DNA of 64,000 nt, from the NCBI GenBank assembly GCA_002500665.1, contig DLRY01000052.1, positions 1,614 to 65,613 on the forward strand, written 5' to 3'. The notes beneath the pieces are model-generated. The model made no database searches. It worked only from the letters and a program-made list of their open reading frames with translations, and was not told the origin of the DNA. The translations under genes were made by a program, and so were the position numbers. How positions within the stretch are numbered: position 1 is the first letter of the stretch; the number at the start of each line of letters is the position of its first letter. This stretch comes from Opitutia bacterium UBA7876. GTDB lineage: Bacteria; Verrucomicrobiota; Verrucomicrobiia; Opitutales; Seribacteraceae. This document shows positions 27,070 to 34,692 of the stretch, one piece after another.

Positions 27070-28602
27070 CTATTTGCCTATGGCGTACAGGTGGGTCTGG
27101 GTCGCGACATACAGGGTGCCGTTGGCAAAAACCGGTGAACTGTAGACCGGGGCCCCCATGTCCACGGTGGCTACCTTGGGCTTGTCCTTTCCGTGGTCGA
27201 GGATGAGAAGATCCCCGTCCTCGTTCCCGAGCAGTACCTTGCCGTCTACCACCAGGGTCGAGCCCCAGATGCGACTGAAGGAGTCGTGCGTCCAGTAGAC
27301 TTTACCCGTCTCGGCGTCCAGGCAATGAATGATCCCCGCATACTCCGCGAGATAGACCAAATCATCGGCGACCGAGATGGTGGAAATTGTGCGACCGACA
27401 TCCGTATTCTTCCAGACGACTTTACCGGTCTTGGCGTCGATGCAGCTCAAGCGCCCCACCCCATCACCATGTTCGGGATCCTGACCGATGGCGCAGTAGA
27501 CCTTTTCCTTGTAAAGCACGGGCGTCCCGATTAACTCGCTGGGCCCAGGGGGGGTTGCATAGGGAATTTTCTTGCCTGCCTTGTCTTTGCGGTAGTGGGG
27601 TTCGTTGCAATCAACTTTCCACACGGGGTTGAAGAGGTCGTAGCCATCGGCATCCTTCTCGGTCTTGTTCGGGTAGCCGTAGCAAAAGCCGTCGGTGCCT
27701 CCCCAAATGAGCATTTCCTTGCCTCCGACCTTTCCGTAGGTGAGCGAAGACCAGGCCGCATGAAGGGCGCTTGCGCTGGCCCCCGAGCCATCTTCGCCAA
27801 CCAACTCGCCGGTGTTCTTGTTGAGCGCCACCCAGCTAGGGGACAGAGGGCTCGGAATATTGGTGTGCGACCAGTCCACCCCATTGGAGGTCGCGACATA
27901 TACTATGTCTCCCACAACGAGGGCCGAGGAACTGGTGACGTTGTGGGGAAAGACCCCGAGCTGGTCCCTCATGTCGTACATCCAGATGATGTCGGCATCC
28001 GTTTTCTCGTCGAGCTTATCCTGCATACCCTTGGGCTTGACGTAGTTGGCTTCATCCTTGTACGGGCCGGCGTTCCCGTCGGCCAAGCCGTTGATGTCCA
28101 GGCAAACGACCTCGCAACGATTGGTAACGACGTAGACCTTGTCCCCGTCGATGGCAGGGGAGGAGCATACGCCGATGTATTCCCAGTCGCTCACCTTGCC
28201 CGCGCCTAGCTTAGGAATGACGAGCTGCCACAGCAGGTCACCCGTTTTTTCATCGAGGCACATGACCACTCCACGGTCACCCTTCTTCCCCGGGTCGCGA
28301 GGCGATTCGTTATTGGTGCCGACGAAAACCCGACCTTTACCGACGGTAACGTTTCCGTAAGCCTGAGAGCCAAGCTTGGCCACCCATTTGACGTTTTTCG
28401 TGGTCTTCATGTCCACGACCTCTTCATCGCTCATTTCACCCGGCTTAAAGTCTATCAGCAAGCCTTTCTCAGAGGAGACCATGTTGCGACTGCCGTTGCC
28501 CCCCCAGACCGGCCATTCCTCCCCGAGAGAGAGGTGAACGGCCAACAAAGGCGCCAAGACAAGGGAATATGCGACGAATTTCTTTTGTATTGTAGTTTTC
28601 AT
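27070..28602 (-). CDS. exported PQQ-binding-like beta-propeller protein
   Basis: 510 residues with a signal peptide (about 1-28, ending LSLGEEW). Propeller blades carry Trp-docking motifs such as CLDEKTGDLLWQL, CIDAKTGKVVWKN and CLDAETGKVYWTH. Many conserved Gly/Asp residues and long inter-blade loops suggest a full eight-bladed quinoprotein-like fold, without the cytochrome c tail of alcohol dehydrogenases. It is the second gene of the operon, 13 bases from the lipoprotein propeller gene upstream. Confidence 0.85.
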   Translation of the reverse strand: MKTTIQKKFVAYSLVLAPLLAVHLSLGEEWPVWGGNGSRNMVSSEKGLLIDFKPGEMSDEEVVDMKTTKNVKWVAKLGSQAYGNVTVGKGRVFVGTNNESPRDPGKKGDRGVVMCLDEKTGDLLWQLVIPKLGAGKVSDWEYIGVCSSPAIDGDKVYVVTNRCEVVCLDINGLADGNAGPYKDEANYVKPKGMQDKLDEKTDADIIWMYDMRDQLGVFPHNVTSSSALVVGDIVYVATSNGVDWSHTNIPSPLSPSWVALNKNTGELVGEDGSGASASALHAAWSSLTYGKVGGKEMLIWGGTDGFCYGYPNKTEKDADGYDLFNPVWKVDCNEPHYRKDKAGKKIPYATPPGPSELIGTPVLYKEKVYCAIGQDPEHGDGVGRLSCIDAKTGKVVWKNTDVGRTISTISVADDLVYLAEYAGIIHCLDAETGKVYWTHDSFSRIWGSTLVVDGKVLLGNEDGDLLILDHGKDKPKVATVDMGAPVYSSPVFANGTLYVATQTHLYAIGK

Positions 28603-28615
28603 TAGGAAATCAAAG

Positions 28616-30925
28616 TTACTTGTTATAAGTAATCAAGAGGTTGTCGAAGTAGACCTTTTTCTTGCTCTGCGGGGACATTGCGTAGACTCCGGGCGCACCA
28701 TTGCGGTGGGGTACGGCATGGGGTACTTGAATGGTCCAGGCGGTGGGCTCCGAGGTTCCCTTCTCCCAGGCTTTGGCTCGCACCATCCCAGTGCCATCCG
28801 CAAGCAAATCGACTCGAGTCTTGAGCCTGTACCAGGTATTCGTCTTGACCGGGAAGGCAGCTGAGTGGCGGAACCTGTCGTAGTTGGAGAAGATTTCAAG
28901 CTTCTGGCTGTTGCCTATCAGGGCAAATACGTACCTTTGATTGATCAGCCCTACGTTCGACTTGATCCTGCGGTCACCATCCGTCATGACGTCCGCCGAA
29001 ACGGTATAATTACTCATGTCCTTGTGTCCGACAAAGTTGATCGCCCTCTGAAACAAGACCCGATCAAGAGTATTGCCGGCCAGAAAATTTTCTCCCGCCT
29101 TCTGGACTTGCCAGCGCATTCTTGCCCCCAGCCAAGGCAAGGGAGGGTAGGAAAAGGGGATACCGTCGGAGCTGGTATTCTTCAGGTCAAAGCCATTTTC
29201 AAAATTAACTTCATAAGGCAGTTCCTGGAGCACTCGACCTCGCGTTATGCCATGGATTTCGCCTTTAGATACGCGGAGGGCTCCAGCCGAAAGGGCGGCA
29301 CCTTTGGCGGCGGTAAGGACTCCATCTCCACTAATGTCGGCATCCACTACGGACTGTACCTTTGCCGTGGGCGGAATCCATTTTTCCCAGGCCAAGCCTT
29401 CCTTGATTTGCTCAATGCGACGTCCCGTCCGATCGAGGGCAAAAACCTTGAACGCCTGACTTTCGCCCGACTTGACCGCAAACTCCGCCGGAACGACCTG
29501 GAGGGAGACCGCCGGCCCGACGCCAACGTCTTCCGAGGACGGTTGAGCCACGAAGGCAGGCGCGGGGTCGCCGGAGCCAAAGCAATAGAGTCGCTTCTTG
29601 GTTTGTATGAAAACTCTTCCATGGGCGACCGAAGGTGCCGCAAGGCAGGCGCCGTCCAGTTCGGTCTTTCCAAGGAGCCTACCCTCTTTGCCCTCATCCT
29701 TCACGACGGAGACTTTGCCGTCGAACATGGGCACGTAGAGCTTTTCGTCCGCCCATGTGGGGGAGGCATGCACTTGGTCGGGCGCGAGCTTGAGCACCCA
29801 GTGGTCCTTTCCGGTAGAGGCATCCGTGCAGACCAGTTCACCTCTCTTGATCGTGGTATACAGGCGACCGCCTCTGTATACGGGGGTACTCGTAAAGGAC
29901 TCCATGTGGTTGTTTCTCCACGCTTCGTCCTCTTTGCCCAGAAGGAGGATTTCCTCTCCATGAGCGGGGAGTTTTTTTGGCTTTTTGATTGCCACCATGC
30001 GACCGATGACGGACGTATCGACGTTTTCCTTGCCGTGGATGGCAACAACCAGATTCTTGTGCAACACGATACCGGCGTTGACCCCTCCGTAGGACATTTG
30101 AAATCGCCAGAGGGCCTGTCCGGTCCGGGCGTCGATGCAAACGACGTGCCCACATCCCGTTCCACTGTAGAATACTCTCCTGCCATCTTCCGTGTCCTCG
30201 AAAATCAAGGGGGAAAAGGAACTGTCCTTGGGGGTAATGCCGGGCGTCGAGGACCAAACCAACTCACCGTTTGACTTGTCGAATGCATAGAATCGATCGC
30301 GGGCCGGGCCCTGTTTTCCCCAATTTGCGGTAATCGCATGGATGATGACCAGTTCCCCGTCGACGCAAGGTCCTCCTGTCCGACCATTGGGAAAAGTCAA
30401 CCTGGCAAATTCCTCCATAAGGGACCTTTCCCACAATTTGTTCCCATCCGAATCATAGCCAATGAGAAGACCTGGGCTGGTTTGAAAATAGACGTTGCCC
30501 GTTGCCGGGTCCACGCAGGCGGCCCCAACACCATACCTGTTGTAGACGATGTCACTGACGAAATCACTGTGTCTCCTGTCCCAAAGCACCTTGCCCGAGG
30601 TGGCATCGAGGCAAACCAAGGCCTCCTGAAGTTCGTCCTCAACCCCATAATACCCGAATTGATAAGCCTTGCCTCCGGCAATAACAGGAACGCCCCCTCC
30701 TTGAATCTCGTAAGTCCACAAGAGTGATTTGTTCAAGTCGTAGGGAAGACCTTTCTGTCCTGAAACGCCAGTTCCGTGAGGCCCGCGCCAATAAAGCCAA
30801 TCGGTTTGAATTCCCTTGGGGGCCGAAACCCCGGCGCCACTGGCGGAAGATCCCTTCGGCTTGGTTTGACAACCTGCAAGGCAAAGGATGATGGGAATGA
30901 GGTACAATGGTATTTTTTCAAGCAT
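28616..30925 (-). CDS. lipoprotein with PQQ-like beta-propeller and C-terminal lectin-like domain
   Basis: 769 residues from the ATG at 30925; the longer frame adds 11 residues before a perfect lipoprotein signal. The lipobox is CLAGC with Cys19 as the lipidated residue. The propeller occupies about residues 40-450 (blade motifs CLDATSGKVLWDR, CIDARTGQALWRF, CTDASTGKDHWVL). It is followed by a linker and a C-terminal concanavalin/LamG-like domain (about 560-769) that ends in VYFDNLLITY. It is the first gene of the 13-gene run, and its promoter region contains the inverted repeat facing marR. Confidence 0.84.
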   Translation of the reverse strand: MLEKIPLYLIPIILCLAGCQTKPKGSSASGAGVSAPKGIQTDWLYWRGPHGTGVSGQKGLPYDLNKSLLWTYEIQGGGVPVIAGGKAYQFGYYGVEDELQEALVCLDATSGKVLWDRRHSDFVSDIVYNRYGVGAACVDPATGNVYFQTSPGLLIGYDSDGNKLWERSLMEEFARLTFPNGRTGGPCVDGELVIIHAITANWGKQGPARDRFYAFDKSNGELVWSSTPGITPKDSSFSPLIFEDTEDGRRVFYSGTGCGHVVCIDARTGQALWRFQMSYGGVNAGIVLHKNLVVAIHGKENVDTSVIGRMVAIKKPKKLPAHGEEILLLGKEDEAWRNNHMESFTSTPVYRGGRLYTTIKRGELVCTDASTGKDHWVLKLAPDQVHASPTWADEKLYVPMFDGKVSVVKDEGKEGRLLGKTELDGACLAAPSVAHGRVFIQTKKRLYCFGSGDPAPAFVAQPSSEDVGVGPAVSLQVVPAEFAVKSGESQAFKVFALDRTGRRIEQIKEGLAWEKWIPPTAKVQSVVDADISGDGVLTAAKGAALSAGALRVSKGEIHGITRGRVLQELPYEVNFENGFDLKNTSSDGIPFSYPPLPWLGARMRWQVQKAGENFLAGNTLDRVLFQRAINFVGHKDMSNYTVSADVMTDGDRRIKSNVGLINQRYVFALIGNSQKLEIFSNYDRFRHSAAFPVKTNTWYRLKTRVDLLADGTGMVRAKAWEKGTSEPTAWTIQVPHAVPHRNGAPGVYAMSPQSKKKVYFDNLLITYNK

Positions 30926-30963
30926 GTCGAAAAAGGTGAGGGGTTGAAACTTAAGCAAAAAAG

Positions 30964-30994
30964 ATATTAGTACTTGTACGTACTACCTTGTCAA
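30964..30994 (-). promoter_or_regulatory. putative sigma-70-type promoter of the 13-gene operon
   Basis: Reading the minus strand upstream of the first operon gene, a perfect TTGACA (-35) covers 30989-30994. A TAATAT (-10 candidate) covers 30964-30969 with a 19-base spacer; TACTAA at 30967-30972 with a 16-base spacer is an alternative. Transcription would begin about 30 bases before the ATG at 30925. The assignment is by eye only, and the spacer length is not ideal. Confidence 0.5.
30968..30985. promoter_or_regulatory. putative MarR operator (inverted repeat)
   Basis: A perfect inverted repeat, TAGTAC-N6-GTACTA, lies between the divergent lipoprotein/propeller gene and marR. It falls in the spacer between the -35 and -10 of the minus-strand promoter, the classic place for repression. 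Its 18-base size and AT-rich arms suit a winged-helix MarR dimer. That MarR binds here is inferred from position. Confidence 0.55.
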
Positions 30995-31023
30995 ACGTAG
31001 TTATTGAATCTCAATCATTTTTT

Positions 31024-31479
31024 ATGAGGAATAAAAATCCCGACCAAGGCAAACTTCCTTCCCTTATCCGGAAATGCTGGATGAGGCTCAACGGGGTTTT
31101 CCAGAAGAGGGTTTCCGAAGTCGGGCTTACTCCCGACCAATACATTGCCTTGAGATGGTTGAACGAAAGAACTCCCGGGACGGTTTGTCAAGCGACCCTC
31201 AAAACACTAATGTTTACCGATCCGAACAACATCGCCGCCCTTGTTAGAAGGATGGAGCGACTGAACCTGATCAGTCGGCAAAGAGACCCGTTTGATGGAA
31301 GAAGAAAACTTGTCTACTGCACCGCAAAGGGAAAGTCCCTTTACGAAAGGGCGAAAGTGATGGCCTCGGGTCTTGAGGAAGAAGTCCTGTCCGTGCTTGG
31401 CAAAGACGAACGCAAGGAGTTCACGGGACTGCTCCGCGAAATCAACCGCCACCTGCATCGGAATCGCCCTGCCGAATAG
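31024..31479 (+). CDS. MarR family transcriptional regulator
   Basis: 151 residues from the ATG at 31024; a TTG at 30988 (163 residues) abuts the operator and is less likely. The winged helix spans about 35-115, with TPDQYIALRWL, the recognition-helix region TDPNNIAALVRRMERLNLI and the wing RQRDPFDGRRKLVYCTAKG, all typical of MarR. These dimers often repress a divergent operon and release DNA on binding phenolic or aromatic acids. Its divergent 13-gene neighbour contains a chorismate-lyase-like gene and acid-reducing enzymes, so an aromatic acid ligand is a reasonable guess. The 3' end overlaps the convergent propeller gene by 38 bases. Confidence 0.92.
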   Translation: MRNKNPDQGKLPSLIRKCWMRLNGVFQKRVSEVGLTPDQYIALRWLNERTPGTVCQATLKTLMFTDPNNIAALVRRMERLNLISRQRDPFDGRRKLVYCTAKGKSLYERAKVMASGLEEEVLSVLGKDERKEFTGLLREINRHLHRNRPAE

Positions 31480-32701
31480 ATCCCATTTCCAGACAGACCC
31501 ATTTGCCCTGGCTGCCTTTACAGTGCATGCGACCGTTTGCATAAGTGGGAGGCGTCCAGTTGGTCTTCCCCGGTAGAGCTTGAAAGCTGGCCAATTCTTC
31601 GAATTTGAAGGGGTTGGCCCTAGCCAGGACAAGCTCCCCGCGGTCGCTTAGGATCACCAGTTTATCCGAGACAAGAATGACGGTCGCCAAACCAAAACCC
31701 TTTTTTTCCCATCTTTTCTTACCTTTGGCGATCTCCATGCAGAACAAACTCGACTGATCTTCCCTTCCCCCAGTCTGACCATGTATGCCAAAGGCAAAGG
31801 AATCAAACCTGACCAAGCTGGCCATCTGGCAGGAAAAGGATTCGGATTCCCACAGGGCCTTGGGGCGGGAGCGCCCCACGTCGACCAAGGCCGCGCCTTT
31901 GCCGTAGGCGCTGGAAATCAGGACACTTGCTCCCATGTCCAAGGGCTGAGCCGCATTAATCCCGAAACGAGTCCTGTGTTGATATTTTCTCAACTCAAAA
32001 CCATCGGACAGACGATGAAAAACCAAGCCGTACTCATTGAAGACCATGAATTCTCCTTCCGGCCCGGCCCGCTGGAGTGGTGAGGCATAGGCCGCGCCAT
32101 GGCTTCCCGCCCGCCACTTGAGGTTGCCCGTTTCGGTATCAAGGGCAATCACCGATCCCTTTTCCGAACCAGTTTCCAGAATTACCTTGCCATCCGTAAC
32201 CAGCGGAGAGCCGGAGTAGCCCCAAGTAGGTCTCCTCCCGCCAAAATCCTTGGGAAGATTTTTAGCCCATAGTATTTTGCCGGTTTCGGCATCGAGCGCG
32301 TAGAAGTCACCTTGGTGGCTGTTGAGATAGAGCGTTCCGTCGTGAATGGCGGGAGTACCCCGGCTGCCTCCCGGAAAATACTTGTCGGCCTTCTCGCAAG
32401 GATACTGGTGATTCCATAAAATCCTGCCGCTGGAAGCTTCCACACAAAGAAGGGTGTTTTTTGCCTTTGCATAACCTTGGGTGTAAGCCCTGCCGCCAAC
32501 TTCCACCACGGAAGAATAACCAAGGCCAACGTCTAGGGACCAGAGCCTTTGGGGTTCTTCATCGCCCCAGTCCGTCCTGAGACCTTTTTCCGTGGAAACG
32601 TGGTTGCCCCGCGGACCTCCATAGGCCGGCCAATCATCGGCCCTGAGACCAACTGAAATAAGTTGCCCAAAGACGAGGGCAAGAGTGATACTTGAACGCA
32701 C
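31442..32701 (-). CDS. exported PQQ-like beta-propeller protein
   Basis: 419 residues from a GTG start, with a signal peptide (about 1-22, RSSITLALVFGQLISVGLRA). Propeller motifs include CVEASSGRILWNH, ALDAETGKILWAK and ALDTETGNLKWRA. It is the fourth propeller gene in this 12-kb stretch. It is transcribed towards marR and overlaps its 3' end, so it has its own promoter or follows from the sigma/FecR-like pair upstream (59 bases from the latter's stop). Confidence 0.83.
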   Translation of the reverse strand: MRSSITLALVFGQLISVGLRADDWPAYGGPRGNHVSTEKGLRTDWGDEEPQRLWSLDVGLGYSSVVEVGGRAYTQGYAKAKNTLLCVEASSGRILWNHQYPCEKADKYFPGGSRGTPAIHDGTLYLNSHQGDFYALDAETGKILWAKNLPKDFGGRRPTWGYSGSPLVTDGKVILETGSEKGSVIALDTETGNLKWRAGSHGAAYASPLQRAGPEGEFMVFNEYGLVFHRLSDGFELRKYQHRTRFGINAAQPLDMGASVLISSAYGKGAALVDVGRSRPKALWESESFSCQMASLVRFDSFAFGIHGQTGGREDQSSLFCMEIAKGKKRWEKKGFGLATVILVSDKLVILSDRGELVLARANPFKFEELASFQALPGKTNWTPPTYANGRMHCKGSQGKWVCLEMGSIRQGDSDAGGG

Positions 32702-32760
32702 CGGGAAATCTTCCCCGCGAGTTTCCCTGCTGTCAACGCCAAGTGGCGGAAAAAATTTTC

Positions 32761-33864
32761 CTAGAGGGGAAGGGATTCGTTTTCACCCAAAATCAGGTTC
32801 AACCTCAATTGATCCGCATAATGCCCGCCGAAATCCGGCAAAAGAGCCTGAGAGCCTTCCTTGCGAGCATTGAGGGCCACCAGAAGATAATCTGTTCCAT
32901 CCGGTATTTCAAAATCACTCGCCAGCTCCTCCCAAGTAGCGGGATTTAGATCGCTGTTGATGCTGCTTTGCTTATGTCCGATGGAGCGATCTACACCCTC
33001 GGAGGAGCTTATGGCATGAACGGTCACGGAAAATTCGGTCGAACCATGGGCAAGACCCACTCCCTGGTTAAAGTAGACACTTGTACTGAGACGTAGGCCG
33101 GGGTCATCTTCCTTGCGACTCACGTCCCTGAGGTCGAGGACTCTTAAGGTTTCTGACGACTCGGCCGACTGGCCGGGAACGTCAATACTCATCCTTGAAA
33201 GCTTGATCATGTCGTCTCCCTCAAGTGGAAGGATACCCTGCTCAGCGGGCACGCTCAGATGCTCTTCCCTGTTCCAGCCGATCACTTCCCCGTGAAACTG
33301 AAACAGCCCTCCATCCGCAAACCTCTTCTTATCATCAAGGATCCGAATGCCCCGACGTGCTTCGTTCCTAGCCTCCGCAGAGCGAGTAAAAGGACTTTTC
33401 CCATCCACTTCAAGCACCGCCAGTGCTGTGTCCTCAGTCGCCTTGGGATCAGTGGCCTTTACCACTTGGCGGTCGGGATCTCCACCCGACAAAGACGCAG
33501 TCTGGGGTGTTGCAGGGACATAAACGGTATTGGATGCTACATGCCCATTCTCGACCTTCGATGTGTCGTTCTTCAAGAGCCAAACGCCAAAGACCGCCAC
33601 GACAGCGGCGGCAATAGATGCAACCAAGGGCGGGGAAGGAAAGGAAATGGCCTCTTGGACGGGTTGCTCAAACTCGGCCACCTCACTTGTCTCCCAGTGG
33701 AGCATCGAGTCCTGAATCATCAATTCGGCGTAGCGGGATCGGGCCTGCGAACTGGCAAGGAGCAAATGGGAGAGGCGGTCCATGTCCGCGGGGGTATGGA
33801 TATCGTCGAGTACCCTTACGGCAAGGCTATCGACCTCCTTCAAAAAGTCATTCGTCGAATTCAT
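32761..33864 (-). CDS. FecR-like transmembrane sigma regulator with C-terminal beta-sandwich
   Basis: 367 residues. The N-terminal 70 residues resemble the cytoplasmic anti-sigma part of planctomycete/verrucomicrobial FecR-like proteins (LLLASSQARSRYAELMIQDSMLHWE). One membrane helix (about 80-99, LVASIAAAVVAVFGVWLL) follows. The extracytoplasmic part ends in a domain with NPATWEELASDFEIPDGTDY and DQLRLNLIL, which resembles CBM/PEP-type beta-sandwiches. It sits 78 bases downstream of the ECF sigma gene, so it probably transmits an external signal to that sigma factor. Confidence 0.72.
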   Translation of the reverse strand: MNSTNDFLKEVDSLAVRVLDDIHTPADMDRLSHLLLASSQARSRYAELMIQDSMLHWETSEVAEFEQPVQEAISFPSPPLVASIAAAVVAVFGVWLLKNDTSKVENGHVASNTVYVPATPQTASLSGGDPDRQVVKATDPKATEDTALAVLEVDGKSPFTRSAEARNEARRGIRILDDKKRFADGGLFQFHGEVIGWNREEHLSVPAEQGILPLEGDDMIKLSRMSIDVPGQSAESSETLRVLDLRDVSRKEDDPGLRLSTSVYFNQGVGLAHGSTEFSVTVHAISSSEGVDRSIGHKQSSINSDLNPATWEELASDFEIPDGTDYLLVALNARKEGSQALLPDFGGHYADQLRLNLILGENESLPL

Positions 33865-33942
33865 GGGATAAATGGTATCTATGGAATATTAGCGCGAAAA
33901 TCGATTTTCTTACCAAAATCTTCATTTTTTTCAGCAAAAGCA

Positions 33943-34476
33943 TTAAAGCTCATTTTCGGCTTCGACAATCGGCAGTTTTCTTCTGACGCAATCCGTGAGG
34001 TTGATCCTGATTCGATAAAGGGTGGCGGAAACCGAGCCCAACGGCCTCCCAACCTTTGCCGCGATATCCTTGAGGTTACTATCCTCACGAAAGCGAAGCT
34101 GGGCAATTTTCTTCATGTGAGCAGGCAGTAGTTCATAGCAAATCTGAAGCGCCTTCTGGCTGAGGGCCACTTTCTTCGAATCAAATTCTTCTTCGGCAAA
34201 GGATTCGATGACTTCGGTGCTGAAATGCAACCTGCTGCGTTTGGTCTTGGTAATGTGGGCCATTACCTGATAGCGGGCTATCTGAAAGGCCCAGCCTTGA
34301 AAATGCCCTTCGGGGTCGTACTCATTCGCCTTTCGGCAGAGGATCAAGTTGGTTTCCTGCAAGACGTCCTCGGCATCAGCTCTATTGGGCAAAAGGGTCA
34401 TTATGTAGGCGTACAAGGAGCGTTGCAAACCGGTTAGCTTGCGCGAAAAATCAAAGGGTACCGGATCGTAGGACAC
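33943..34476 (-). CDS. ECF RNA polymerase sigma factor (sigma-70 family)
   Basis: 177 residues from a GTG start. Region 2 holds RSLYAYIMTLLPNRADAEDVLQETNLILCRK and FQGWAFQIARYQVMAHI. Region 4 has a helix-turn-helix, NLKDIAAKVGRPLGSVSATLYRIRINL. It fits the sigma-70 group often called the Rhodopirellula/Verrucomicrobium family. The FecR-like gene downstream is the likely regulator. Its target promoters are unknown; the propeller gene downstream is one candidate. Confidence 0.9.
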   Translation of the reverse strand: MSYDPVPFDFSRKLTGLQRSLYAYIMTLLPNRADAEDVLQETNLILCRKANEYDPEGHFQGWAFQIARYQVMAHITKTKRSRLHFSTEVIESFAEEEFDSKKVALSQKALQICYELLPAHMKKIAQLRFREDSNLKDIAAKVGRPLGSVSATLYRIRINLTDCVRRKLPIVEAENEL

Positions 34477-34692
34477 GCCTGCAATTCAAAGGCTTGGTAT
34501 CCTGAATGTCAATCATTCTGGGCTCACGGCGGCAAAATCAACCACCCCACATGGTAGTAGGGCAAATTCGGAGATTCATTCCGAAACAAGGTTTTGGGCA
34601 GTTAAGACGTAACCCTTGAGAACTGCAGGCGCTATGTTAAGTGGGCGCTGGTAACGGTTGCCTTTGGTTGTTTTCTATTCTTGAATGCGTTC

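Noticed and set aside
28865..30274. 469-residue plus-strand open frame opposite the lipoprotein propeller gene
   Set aside because: No recognisable domain; the minus strand encodes clear propeller blades and a lipobox.
32731..32745. Short GC hairpin followed by A/T run after the FecR-like gene as terminator
   Set aside because: On the coding (minus) strand the T run precedes the hairpin instead of following it, and the stem is only five base pairs.
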